This document shows, one piece after another, positions 37,921-48,260 of a stretch of DNA of 64,000 nucleotides (positions are counted from its first letter, which is position 1; every line of letters starts with the position of its first letter). Origin of the DNA: Fremontodendron californicum. Lineage: Eukaryota; Streptophyta; Magnoliopsida; Malvales; Malvaceae. The position numbers and the translations under genes were made by a program. The DNA lies in contig JAULJL010000011.1 of the NCBI GenBank assembly GCA_030761205.1, positions 16,730,501 to 16,794,500 on the forward strand, read 5' to 3'. Under the pieces are notes generated by a model. The model was not told the DNA's origin. It saw only the letters and a program-made list of their open reading frames with translations, and ran no database searches.

Positions 37921-38715
37921 TTTATTTAAACTATGCTACTAACTACTACTATGAATGTTATAAATTGTATGACTGCATTATGCAATGGTCAATAAACCAT
38001 CCAAAGTTATCAATTCATTTATATTTTTTAGATGCATGCGTGATAACATAAGATATTCAAACTGTTCATAAACTATATTGTGCTTGCATCAAGGTTAAGA
38101 TGATGATATTGTACAATACAAATCAATATGCGGATAAATAAAGATTGAGTTTATCTGAGATAGGATTCTGAGTTTTGATTCTTCTTAATCTTATACCTAA
38201 ATTTTCGAACCAAATCCTTTGATAAAGACGAGTCCTAAAGCCTTAGAAATCGTTCTTGATTCCGGTATAAATTAATGGGTGACATACACTCAGCTCATAC
38301 TGTGATAACAAATTGAGTGAATTGATAACAAAAACTTGTGAGTATTAATATAAATAATAAATTATGATATATGAGAGAATACTTTTACTTTACGAAGGTT
38401 CAACTTGAGATTTTTTTTTAGAAATACATATTTTAAAATCACTTGAACATAAAATATATTTAATAATTTATATTATATGTAGTATTAAAATTTTATGAAA
38501 TTATAAATTTATTTAAACATTATTTTAATGTATTATTAATTTGACAATTAATGGTGTAAAATTTTATCATAACTTTTGTTATTTAATGTCATTATTTTTT
38601 TCTATTATATACTGATATCTAACATTTTAAGTAAATATTTTTATAACATTTTCTGATTGCTAGAAATTAGAATCCAAAATTATTTTTTTTCATATAATTA
38701 ACAGATATTTTGGTA

Positions 38716-38758
<43 letters not shown>

Positions 38759-39745
38759 AGTCAAATATATGTTTCTGGTCACCTATTGTTAACCAGAAAG
38801 CTCACAGGAAACTGATCACCTCCCAAGGAGCTTTCCGCAAAACTTCCCAACTTTTTGTTGATTTTGCTGGCATGCATGATAATCAGGAAGCTATTGCAAT
38901 TTGCAACAGAAAAAAGACAAATAATATGTAGGACCCCAAAATAGAGCTGACAGATTTGGGTGTTGGAGAAATCATCTTATTAAGTTTGGAGCGATCCATA
39001 AATGTGGATGACAGCATTAAATTTCCTTTTTGTTTTTTGTTTTTACCCAGGTTTAAGGTATGCACAAATTATACAATTGCACAGTTGCTGGAAAAGACTC
39101 ATTTGGACTCTTTTCCAATCAAACGATGAGTGTTCCTCCCAGTTTCTTAATGGCTATTATTAGAAAATAAAAGTAGCAAGCAAGACCTGGTCTTTCCGAT
39201 AAGATGGAAAATAATAATAATAATACTAAATAGAACCAGAAAGCTGCATAGGTCGGATGCATCGCACGCAAAGCCAGAATATGCATTATTTAATTAAGAC
39301 AGCTAAGCCTAAGAGGGTTCTTGCAAATTGGGTCAGCATAGCTTTAATCTAGAGATATACCAAATGTGAATGTGCCACTGCCACATCAACTACCAGCAAC
39401 TGGCTGAAATGCATATGCAAGGCCTTTTGCCTGCACCCACTTCCATCCCAACTAAACGTCAGGATTTTAATGCCACATGTTTTGGCTTCAAGGTCGGCCC
39501 TTTTTCCTCACTTCAAACCCCACTGACTTGTAGAGACTTCCTATTTCTGCCTTTCCCTTTATGTTTTTTTCTCAATTTTTAATTTGTTGAAATACCAACA
39601 GAAAGACTTGATACTTTGATTCACATGATATCCAGGATATAAAGCTTCAAGACCAGCTCGGGTTTTGAGCATTTGACAAGAATGGACTTTGCCTCCCAAT
39701 TATGATCAAATCTGTTTGGAGTTTGGACTTCACTACGAGACTTAA
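37921..39745. other. No gene recognised
   Basis: Lower-copy-looking sequence. It holds a (TA)n tract and short frames (38710-38931, 39370-39582) without recognisable domains, conserved motifs or splice-supported structure. A promoter or exon of an undetected gene cannot be excluded. Confidence 0.4.
38719..38754. repeat. (TA)18 microsatellite
   Basis: An uninterrupted run of TA dinucleotides, likely length-variable between individuals. Confidence 0.97.
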
Positions 39746-40237
39746 GTCCATTTGGATAAGCGGTGATATTAATTTCGATTAGATTAAAAACAGTAAAATT
39801 AATTATTGTAGTTATAAAATTAAATATTTTAGTAGTGAGATTAAAATGTAGGATATGTGTTTGAATGCTTACGGTAGCGGCGAGATGAGAATGAAAAATT
39901 AATATTAAAAACATTAATGTAAGAGTATATTGATAAATTATTTTTATGTATATTTTAATGATTGTTAAAATTTAAAATTTTAACATATTATTTTATACAT
40001 TTATTTTTTAATTAATTATTATTTTTAATTAATTAACTAATTATTATATAGATATATAAATTTATTTATTATATTAAATAAACAAAAAATTTAAAAATCT
40101 TTAATTAAAAAAATTGAAAAATAAATTAATAAAATGAAAATGAAAGAATTAAAAAATAATTTTAAATAAAAAATTTTAAAAAAAAATTATTTAAAAAAAA
40201 AAAAGTAAAAAGAGAATTTCATCCGAATCCAATGAAC
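39746..40237. repeat. AT-rich dispersed repeat, copy 1 (MITE-like)
   Basis: It is similar along its length to 46830-47335 in the same orientation; shared text includes GAGATGAGAATGAAAAAT versus GAGGTGAGAATGAAAAAA, GTATATTGATAAATTATTTTTA and AAAGAATTAAAAAATA. Its ends GTCCATTTGGAT and ATCCGAATCCAATGAAC are weakly inverted, suggesting a small DNA transposon. No coding region was seen. Confidence 0.6.
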
Positions 40238-40420
40238 TCACCAGACCCTTACTCCTTCCATATGCAATTAAAAAGATAGTGCAGCTGGAAGGTATCGAGA
40301 GTACATTTCAAATATACCTGATATAGTTAGGGGGTTTTACCTCAATTATGTTTTGGATTCTATCATATCGAAAGTGCGATAGAATTCAAACAAAGCCTAA
40401 TCATTTGATGGAGTTGATAT

Positions 40421-40812
40421 TATAAGAACAGATTACTAAGGAATGAAAACTGCTACAATTGCTTTATTGATTAGAACTATATTTATACATTCTTGATAGT
40501 GATAAGGTGATCTTATCTTTTGGATTAGAACTTTAAGCTAAACTATATCCTATGTCTATCTAACTATGTAGATTGATTTACATTTGAGAAGATAACAGCC
40601 TTAGCTTATCCTTAGCTGATAACTAACTTCAGCTGTTAATAGTTAGCTGAAGTTTGCTAACTGTTTCGAGTGTTGCTGATGTGGTTGTGTTGCTGAGGTG
40701 GCTGTGAGAGTGTTGCTGATGTGGTTGTGTTGCTGAGGTGGCTGTGAGACTTGTCTTGGTTTGTTGCTGAGGTGGTTGTGTTGCTGAGGTGGTTAGGAGA
40801 CTTGTCTTCATA
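40421..40812 (-). repeat. Copia 3' LTR
   Basis: 392 bp, identical by eye to 45031-45422. The first 184 bases, read on the minus strand, are the last part of the gag-pol frame (stop at 40629). Direct repeats of an AGCCACCTCAGCAACACAAC-type unit (about 40 bp) lie in this coding part. Confidence 0.96.
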
Positions 40813-43800
40813 TGCCCCCGCAAGACTGTGGAGCCATCGGCTACACCAGTCTTGGTTCTTAGGAAGAGAAACCTGTGCCTGGCAAGTGGTTTTGTAAGAC
40901 CATCTGCTAACTGATCTTTGGTCGAGATATAAGAGACATTGAGCTTGCCAGCTTGTACATGTTGACGGACAAAGTGGTAGTCCAAGGCTAGGTGCTTCAT
41001 TTTGGAATGAAAAACAGGATTTGCACTTAGATATGTAGCACCAATGTTGTCACATAGGAGAGTTGGTGATTTCTGAAGAGGAAGGTGAAGTTCAGCTAAC
41101 AGATTGGTAAGCCATATGATTTCTGCAGCAGTGTTAGCAAGGGCCCTGTATTCAGATTCAGTTGAGGATCGAGCAACTGTTTTTTGTTTGGTGGACTTCC
41201 AGGATATGGGATTGGCACCCAGAAACAGAATGTAGCCTGTGGTTGATGTTCTATCATCCAGATTACCAGCCCAATCAGCATCACTGAAGGCAGTGAGATG
41301 AAGTGATGTGTGTGGGCGTAGGAGAATGCCATGAGTGACAGTTCCTTTTAGATATCGTAGTATTCTCTTTAGTGCCGACCAGTGAAGCTGAGTTGGGGAG
41401 TGCATATATTGAGACAGCCTGTTTAGTGCATAGGCGATGTCTGGTCTTGTGATAGAGAGATACTGAAGTGAACCTGCAAGTCTTCTATAGGCAGTGGCAT
41501 CAGCAGGACCAGTGCCATCAGTGAGCTTTAGGTTGGCATTAGTGGACATTGGTGTGGTGGTTGGTTTGGCATTTGTCATGTCAAAGTTGTCAAGAAGATC
41601 TTTGATATATTTTTGCTGTGAAAGAAACAGACCCGTTGTAGTGGGAATTACCTCAACGCCCAAGAAGTAATGAAGATTGCCAAGATCTTTGAGAGAGAAT
41701 CTTGTGGATAGCTGCGACAGAAAGTTATGAACTGTCTGACTGTTGTTTCCTGTAACTATAAGATCATCAACATAGACAAGACAGTAGATTAAGTCATTAT
41801 TATGAGACATGATGAACAACGAGGCATCTGATGTAGAGTTTGTGAAACCATAGTGAAGAAGAAAGGTGCTCAATTCCCTGTACCAAGCTCTGGGAGCTTG
41901 TTTAAGGCCATAGATGGCCTTGTGTAGTTTGCATACATGTTGAGGATGATCTTTGTCAAGAAATCCAGGTGGTTGAGCCATGTATACCTCATCTGTTAAT
42001 GTTCCTTGTAGGAACGCATTGTTTACATCAAGTTGTTTTAAGGGCCAGCCCAGTGTGACTGCAATGCTGAGAACTGTTCTGATAGTGGTTGGTTTTATAA
42101 CAGGGCTGAAGGTTTCTGTGAAATCTAGGCCAGGCCTTTGATGAAAGCCTTTAGCAACCAATCGAGCTTTGCATTTGTCAACTGTACCATCAGCTTTGCG
42201 TTTGAGTCTGTAAACCCATTTGTTGCCTATGACATTTTGAGAGTGACAAGGTGGGACTAAGGTCCAAGTGCCATTGGCAACAAGGGCATTAAACTCAAGT
42301 GTCATAGCATGCCTCCATTCAGGAATTTTGATTGCTTGGGAGACAGATGTTGGTTCAGGTGCTGGTGGAAGTGATTGGCTAGAGGCAAGGTAGGTTCTTT
42401 TAGGTTTAAATATGTTGTGTTGGGACCTAGTGATCATAGGATGTGTTCGAGTGGGAAGAGTTTGACAGAGATCTGTCTGTTGATCAGGGGATGCAGCATC
42501 TGTGTTTGCAGAAAAATGTAAGGGGCTAGAGGAAGTACCTGATGAAGGACTTGTCACAGGAGCAGCTGGACTGGTGGAGGAGGACACAGCAGAATCAGTA
42601 GGCTGCTGAGGTGAGCCGCAACCTGCAAAATGTGGAATAACAGTGGCTGTTTCATCAGAGAGAATCACAGAGGAGTTAGTAGCTGAGGAAAGCTGGGAAT
42701 TGGGATTCATTCGATTGTTTTGTGCAAAGGGAAAGACTGTTTCAATGAATTTCACATGTCTAGAGATAAAAATTCTGTTTGTAGAGGGATCTAGACATTT
42801 GAAGGCACTCTGGTTTGTGGAATAACCAAGGAAGACACATGGTTTGGACTTAGGTTGTAGTTTGGTGTCATTATAGGGCCTTAGCCATGGATAGCATAGG
42901 CAGCCAAAAACTTTTAGTTTCTTGTAGTTTGGTATGGTTTTGAACAGGATTTCATGTGGTGATTTGTGGTGAAGAGTTGGTGTTGGCATTTTGTTGATTA
43001 AGTAAACAGCAGTTTGGAAGGCATGAGACCAATAACATTGAGGCAGTGATGCTTGATGTAAGAGGGTTAAGCCAGTTTCTCTAATGTGTCTATGTTTTCT
43101 TTCAGAAATGCCATTGTGTTCTGGCGTATGTGGTGGTGTCTTGAGGTGTTGGATTCCATATGTTGCTAGTAGAGAGGATAATGCCATATACTCTCCACCG
43201 TTATCTGAGTAGATAGTGATAATGGAAGTGTGAAATTGTTTTTCAACTTGTGCTTTGAATTTAGGGAAGATGTGCAGAATATCAGATTTATTTTTGATGA
43301 GAAATAACCAGACAAACTTAGAGAAATGATCTATGAAAGTAACATAGTAATGATAGCCATCATGAGAGTTTAGTTTTGGACTTCCCCATACATCTGTATA
43401 CAGCAGTTCGAGTGGTTTTGAGCTGGTCAAGGATGAATTGTGAAAAGGTAGTTTGTGACTCTTATTACATGAGCAGGAATTACAATCTGACATAGTGATG
43501 AAATGATCACAGTCTAGGCTAAAGTTTTTAAGCATGAAGTTCAAGATTCTGGGAGAGGGATGTCCTAAACGTCTATGCCAGTTATTAACATTGGTCTTCA
43601 AGCTGAAACAGGCTGATTTATTGTTGGTAGAAGCTGGTAATTCTGCAGATTTTGGAAGTTCATATACATCATTTCTGTTGTGTCCTTTCACCAGTGGTGC
43701 CCCCGTGATGAGATCCTTCACAAGTAAATGATTAGGGAAAAATTCAACAGAAACACGATTAGTTTTGCATAGTTGAGAAACAGAGATAAGTTCACGCTGA

Positions 43801-45002
43801 ATTTGAGGAACATGTAGAATATTAGAGAGTAATAAAGGTTTGTCTGAGTGTTTAGTTCTAAAGGTAGTTGAGCCTGTGTGTTTTATAGACAAACCTGAAC
43901 CATCTCCAACTAGAATCTCATCAGGTCCACCATATGCTGAGTAGAGTGAGAGGTTGTTGAGGTCTGAGGTGACATGGTGGGATGCGCCTGAGTCAACCAC
44001 CCAGTTTTGGTTATCAGAAGCAATTCCAGTCTGAACAAGGTTGGCAACTGGATCTTGCAGAGAGGAAATTTTGTATTGTCTGCAGTATTTGGCAATATGT
44101 CCAAGTTTGCCACAGAGTTGACATGTAGGTCTGGTGTTGTTGTTGTTGGAATAGTGCTGAGGTCTGTTGCTGTAGGTGTTGGATGTAAATGGAGGCCTTC
44201 TTCTTCCCTGGTTTGAGGTATATCGAGAAGAGTCATTGGGAGACACATTGTTTCTGAAGTTTGTGTCTTGATGTGAATAATAGGGTCTTCTGTCCCTTCT
44301 GGCAAAGTTTGCTGTAACAGCAGATGTGTACATGAGATCGTCTTGTTTGGTGACAGCTTCAAAATCAATAAGCTTGTCATAAAGTTCCTCGAGAGAGATT
44401 GCATTTTCTCTTGCTCGGAGTGCAGTGGAGATTTCCCTGAATTCTGGACTAAGTCCATTTAAAATGAAGATGATGAGATCATCTTCAGCTACTGGGGCTT
44501 GAGCAATTGCTAGTTCATCTGCGATGCTTTTCATTGATTGAAGGAAGTCAGACACAGATTTGGTTCCCTGAGTGAAAAGGGACAATTTTTTTTTAAGAGA
44601 CATGATTCGAGATCTGGTTTTGCTTGCAAAAAGTTTGGTAAGTTTTTGCATGGCTTCATGGGATGTTTTTGAGATTGCGATCATAGGGATGACAGTTTCT
44701 GCAACAGATGCAATAATAGAATGTAGGATGAGTTTGTCTTGTCTGATCCATTTTGAGTAATCAGGATTCAGAGATATGGTTTCTTGAGTGGTGATATATT
44801 GAGTTGGACAGGGAAGTGTCCCATTGACATAGTCAATGAGATCGAGGCCAGTGAGCAGGGTATCGAATTGTATGAACCATGAAGGAAAATTGGTTGAAGT
44901 AAGCTTTACTGGAAGCTGTGTGGTGGGATTGATTTGAATGACAGGTAATGAGGTTGTGGTTCGGATTGAGTCAGCAGTGTTGGAGGTGGTGGAGTTTGAC
45001 AT
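40629..45002 (-). CDS. gag-pol: Copia gag-pol polyprotein (1457 residues)
   Basis: A single frame encodes all functions needed to copy and insert the element. Domains in order: gag of the UBN2 type (about 30-220); zinc knuckle CQLCGKLGHIAKYC (294-307); aspartic protease VVDSGASHH (335-343); integrase zinc-binding region (H476, H481, C507, C510) and catalytic core from YTDVWG (D537) through YSDNGGEY (D600) to GISERKHR (E634); linker rich in Ser/Pro/Thr (760-890); reverse transcriptase from about 895, with LDVNNAFLQG (991-1000) and the active site YVDD (1077-1080); RNase H with DADWAG (1241) and the TESEYRAL motif (1281-1288). The integrase-before-RT order is diagnostic of Copia. No stop or shift interrupts it. 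The last 60 residues (from M1398) are encoded by the 3' LTR, rich in Thr/Gln/Ser and internally repeated. Frames overlapping it in other phases are shadows. Confidence 0.96.
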   Translation of the reverse strand: MSNSTTSNTADSIRTTTSLPVIQINPTTQLPVKLTSTNFPSWFIQFDTLLTGLDLIDYVNGTLPCPTQYITTQETISLNPDYSKWIRQDKLILHSIIASVAETVIPMIAISKTSHEAMQKLTKLFASKTRSRIMSLKKKLSLFTQGTKSVSDFLQSMKSIADELAIAQAPVAEDDLIIFILNGLSPEFREISTALRARENAISLEELYDKLIDFEAVTKQDDLMYTSAVTANFARRDRRPYYSHQDTNFRNNVSPNDSSRYTSNQGRRRPPFTSNTYSNRPQHYSNNNNTRPTCQLCGKLGHIAKYCRQYKISSLQDPVANLVQTGIASDNQNWVVDSGASHHVTSDLNNLSLYSAYGGPDEILVGDGSGLSIKHTGSTTFRTKHSDKPLLLSNILHVPQIQRELISVSQLCKTNRVSVEFFPNHLLVKDLITGAPLVKGHNRNDVYELPKSAELPASTNNKSACFSLKTNVNNWHRRLGHPSPRILNFMLKNFSLDCDHFITMSDCNSCSCNKSHKLPFHNSSLTSSKPLELLYTDVWGSPKLNSHDGYHYYVTFIDHFSKFVWLFLIKNKSDILHIFPKFKAQVEKQFHTSIITIYSDNGGEYMALSSLLATYGIQHLKTPPHTPEHNGISERKHRHIRETGLTLLHQASLPQCYWSHAFQTAVYLINKMPTPTLHHKSPHEILFKTIPNYKKLKVFGCLCYPWLRPYNDTKLQPKSKPCVFLGYSTNQSAFKCLDPSTNRIFISRHVKFIETVFPFAQNNRMNPNSQLSSATNSSVILSDETATVIPHFAGCGSPQQPTDSAVSSSTSPAAPVTSPSSGTSSSPLHFSANTDAASPDQQTDLCQTLPTRTHPMITRSQHNIFKPKRTYLASSQSLPPAPEPTSVSQAIKIPEWRHAMTLEFNALVANGTWTLVPPCHSQNVIGNKWVYRLKRKADGTVDKCKARLVAKGFHQRPGLDFTETFSPVIKPTTIRTVLSIAVTLGWPLKQLDVNNAFLQGTLTDEVYMAQPPGFLDKDHPQHVCKLHKAIYGLKQAPRAWYRELSTFLLHYGFTNSTSDASLFIMSHNNDLIYCLVYVDDLIVTGNNSQTVHNFLSQLSTRFSLKDLGNLHYFLGVEVIPTTTGLFLSQQKYIKDLLDNFDMTNAKPTTTPMSTNANLKLTDGTGPADATAYRRLAGSLQYLSITRPDIAYALNRLSQYMHSPTQLHWSALKRILRYLKGTVTHGILLRPHTSLHLTAFSDADWAGNLDDRTSTTGYILFLGANPISWKSTKQKTVARSSTESEYRALANTAAEIIWLTNLLAELHLPLQKSPTLLCDNIGATYLSANPVFHSKMKHLALDYHFVRQHVQAGKLNVSYISTKDQLADGLTKPLARHRFLFLRTKTGVADGSTVLRGHMKTSLLTTSATQPPQQQTKTSLTATSATQPHQQHSHSHLSNTTTSATLETVSKLQLTINS
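40813..40823 (-). other. Copia polypurine tract
   Basis: The minus strand reads TTGCGGGGGCA directly before the 3' LTR, a short G-rich run in the expected place. It lies inside the open reading frame (codons just before M1398), so it is both coding and a priming signal. Confidence 0.75.
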
Positions 45003-45020
45003 GCTGTTAAGCGTTTGGCG

Positions 45021-45030
45021 TCTGATACCA
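45021..45030 (-). other. Copia primer-binding site
   Basis: The minus strand reads TGGTATCAGA directly after the 5' LTR, complementary to the 3' end of the initiator methionine tRNA, as usual for Copia. Confidence 0.9.
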
Positions 45031-45422
45031 TATAAGAACAGATTACTAAGGAATGAAAACTGCTACAATTGCTTTATTGATTAGAACTATATTTATACAT
45101 TCTTGATAGTGATAAGGTGATCTTATCTTTTGGATTAGAACTTTAAGCTAAACTATATCCTATGTCTATCTAACTATGTAGATTGATTTACATTTGAGAA
45201 GATAACAGCCTTAGCTTATCCTTAGCTGATAACTAACTTCAGCTGTTAATAGTTAGCTGAAGTTTGCTAACTGTTTCGAGTGTTGCTGATGTGGTTGTGT
45301 TGCTGAGGTGGCTGTGAGAGTGTTGCTGATGTGGTTGTGTTGCTGAGGTGGCTGTGAGACTTGTCTTGGTTTGTTGCTGAGGTGGTTGTGTTGCTGAGGT
45401 GGTTAGGAGACTTGTCTTCATA
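45031..45422 (-). repeat. Copia 5' LTR
   Basis: 392 bp, identical by eye to the 3' LTR. It also carries the 60-codon frame that begins at its second base (45421-45239), which here has no upstream coding sequence and would normally be outside the transcript. Confidence 0.96.
45090..45097 (-). promoter_or_regulatory. Putative TATA box of the Copia LTR
   Basis: The minus strand reads TATAAATA here, about 60 bases before the LTR end. If used, transcription would start about 30 bases downstream and leave a very short R-U5. The same sequence is in the 3' LTR (40480-40487). Start site not testable from sequence. Confidence 0.55.
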
Positions 45423-46829
45423 GATATCTCTGCCTCAGATCTCTGAGGAAGAGATCAAGAAGAAAAGAAAAAATTTAAAAAACTTGGACAATTAATACAA
45501 GTAATATACAGTTCTCTTTTCATCCTGTAAAAAAATGAAACCGTTACAAGCACGCATGAAATATTTTTGTTCGAGCATATCATGATAACATACGTCAGTT
45601 AAATTTCACAAAATTAGTAGTCCCACTCCCACGTAGTTATCAAAAAACATTCCATATACATAGGCGATAGGCCAACTATTTTTTTATTTGGAGATTTAAA
45701 TAAAAAAAAGCATGCATTAATCAATTGAATCAAAATGTTTAAAGCCAAATATTAAAATTTAATTGTATCATGCACTCATCAGTAGAGTTGTGTATGAACC
45801 GGGTCGAGCCGAGTCAGACACGAATGGTAAAAAAATTACTTGTCCAAGGTCTGATCCAGCTTGAATTGCTTGTTTTACATGTTTAAAAAATATTAAAAAT
45901 TTTAAAAAATTATTTTTATTTTTATAATTAAATTTAAATAAAAAATTTATTAATTAAATAATATCACAAATCCAATCCAATTCGAATCAAACTTACTTGT
46001 CAGATGAATAACCTCGAACAAGTCTACTCATCACACATTCCATAATATATGCTACAAGCTATGTAACTTATTTTAAATCGTTTGTTAATTAAAAGAATAC
46101 ATAGAACTATTCTTAATCATACGTGCCATCATCCAAAGGATTTTTTGGATGCCTGGTTTCTAATTAAGCTTGTTTATTCAGTTATTTATGATAAAAATAA
46201 GTAACTGCAACAACATTTACTATTTTACTTTTTATAATAAAAATTGTAAAAAAACATATTTTTTTTATAAAAAATATAAAAATAATAAAAGTATATAATA
46301 TTATTTTGTATTATCTTATATTAATAAATTATGTAATTAAGTAAAAAATTTATGTAAACATAATAAAATTTGATTTTTTTTTATCTTTTATAAAAATTGT
46401 TATTGATAATAAAATTATGTAACTATAATAATTAATATTTTTTATTTATAATAAAAAATATAAAAATTTATTACCGTTACCGTTTATAAATCGATAATCA
46501 AAGGCCTTATATGACACAGATTTTTATTATGCCACATCAAGAACTTACGATAAGCTTTTTTTAAAGAGCTTCCGGCAGAACTCCCCTACTACTAGAGAAT
46601 AACATGAGTTCATATATAGAGAGCTAACAAATTGACCCCTTGCCTATGTTTTATCAAAAGATTGTTTCTTCCTAAGATAGGGAAAACAACACTTTTGTTT
46701 TGTAAATATGTGTATATGATTGGCATGAAACTCTGTTTTTATGTGTGAAGAATTACCAAAAATAATTGAAAAATGCTTTACAAGTATCTGTGAAAATGTT
46801 AGTTTAAAATTTCAACCAAGTAATTTAAT
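45423..46829. other. AT-rich sequence, no gene recognised
   Basis: It contains a CCGGGTCGAGCCGAGTC stretch near 45800, similar in style to the repeats at 47.7 kb, and an AT-rich block at about 46140-46500 that may be another small transposon. No supported coding frame; 46741-46941 has no recognisable domain. Confidence 0.4.
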
Positions 46830-47335
46830 GTTCATTTGGATGAGTAATAAGATTGATTTTGTGAGATTGAAAATATTAAAGACGGTGAAATTAATTATTA
46901 TAACGGTGAGATTGAATATTGTAACTATGATAATAAAATAAATGGTGTAATATGTGTTTAGATAAAAAAAAAAAAAAAAAAAAAACAACGGTAACGATGA
47001 GGTGAGAATGAAAAAATAACACATTAATTTAAGAGTGTATTGATAAATTATTTTTACGTATATTTTAATAATATTTAAAATTTTAATACATATTATTTCA
47101 TATATTTATTTAAATATTTTAATTAATTATCTAATTATTATATAATTTTATAAATTCATTTATTATATTAAATAAATAAATAGTTTAAAACTTTTAAATA
47201 AAAAATTATCAAAATGAAAGAGTTAAAAAATAGATAATTTAAAAAAATTTAAGAAAAATGAATAAAAAAATATTGAAAAAAAAATAAAAGAGGTAAATGA
47301 ATTTTTTTCCCACCTCTAGTCTCCAATTAGAGGGA
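46830..47335. repeat. AT-rich dispersed repeat, copy 2 (MITE-like)
   Basis: Starts GTTCATTTGGATGAG and follows 39746-40237 in the same orientation with many substitutions. An A run of about 22 bases near 46964-46985 interrupts it. The right limit is approximate. Confidence 0.55.
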
Positions 47336-47639
47336 TAGAGAAATTTAATTGCACTCAAGTGCATTCCAAATTTCCAACCAAATGCACCAATAATGCAATT
47401 GTCCAAGGATAAAAAGAAATGCAGGATTCCATTGCACCGAGAGTATGTATAAAAGTTGTTAGTTTTAACATATAAACTAAAAAAAAAAAAGCCCGCTTTT
47501 GTTGGGATAGTTTTAGTTTTTTTATAAATTTTTTAATTAATTAACTTTAATTTATATTTATTAAATAATAACTATTTAATTAAATATTCTATTTTTAAAT
47601 TATAATAATATTAATATAATTATATTTTTTTCAATTATA

Positions 47640-48260
47640 AAATTTTAAAAAATAAAAATAAAAATAATTAATAAAATAAATTTATTTTTTAACTTTTTTC
47701 CTAGGGAATTGAGTACGGATCCTAAATCAACTCACGAGTCAACGTACGGACTGACCCATTTAAATACATCATTTAAAATTAAAATAATTAATAAAATAAA
47801 TTTATTTTTAAGTTTTTTTTTTTTTCGAGCGAGTTGGGTACAATTTTAAATCGATCCACGAGTCAACATGCGGACCAACCATTTTTAATACATCATTTAA
47901 AATTAAATTAATTAATAAAATAATTTTTTTTAACTTTTTTTCATGCGAGTCAAAAACGAATCCTAAACCGATCCGCGAGTCAATGTATGGATTAACCCCT
48001 TTAAATACATCATTTAAAAATAAAAAACTAAAAAAAATTAATAAAATATTTTTATTTTTTATTTTTTTCTGAGTGGCTCGGGTATGGATCTTAAATCGAC
48101 CCACGAGTCAACCTGCGGACCAACCCTTTTAAATATATCATTTAAAAATAATTTTTTTTAATTTATTTTTCCAAACGGTTCAGGTACGGATTTTAAATCG
48201 ACATGTGAGTTATCGTGGAGATCAACCCTTTAAATACATTATTTAAAAATAAACTTAAAA
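47640..48260. repeat. About 120-bp tandem repeat, five units
   Basis: A GC-richer core (TAAATCGACCCACGAGTCAAC...CGGACCAACCC) followed by TTTAAATACATCATTTAAAA and an AT-rich spacer recurs five times, with the CGAGTCAA words near 47736, 47859, 47974, 48103 and 48208. Units are 115-130 bp and diverged. The minus-strand frame at 47808-48104 lies wholly in these repeats and is not a gene. Confidence 0.8.

Larger units (their letters stand above)
40421..45422 (-). mobile_element. Young, intact Ty1/copia element with TA...TA termini
   Basis: Two 392-bp LTRs (40421-40812 and 45031-45422) appear identical base for base, and the flanks are a perfect GATAT duplication (40416-40420, 45423-45427). On the minus strand the LTR begins TATGAAGACA and ends TTCTTATA, so the ends are TA...TA in place of TG...CA; this is one of the rare non-canonical classes known from plant Copia elements. 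The primer-binding site, polypurine tract and one uninterrupted gag-pol frame are present. All of this indicates a very recent, possibly still active insertion. The size (5.0 kb) and style would suit the Ale/Retrofit lineage, which I have not verified. Confidence 0.97.

Noticed and set aside
39370..39582. Possible small host gene
   Set aside because: A 70-residue frame with no domain, signal or splice context; not enough support.
43910..44458. 182-residue frame on the minus strand
   Set aside because: It overlaps the intact Copia gag-pol frame in another phase and has no recognisable domain.
47808..48104. 98-residue minus-strand frame
   Set aside because: It lies entirely in the 120-bp tandem repeats and repeats with them.
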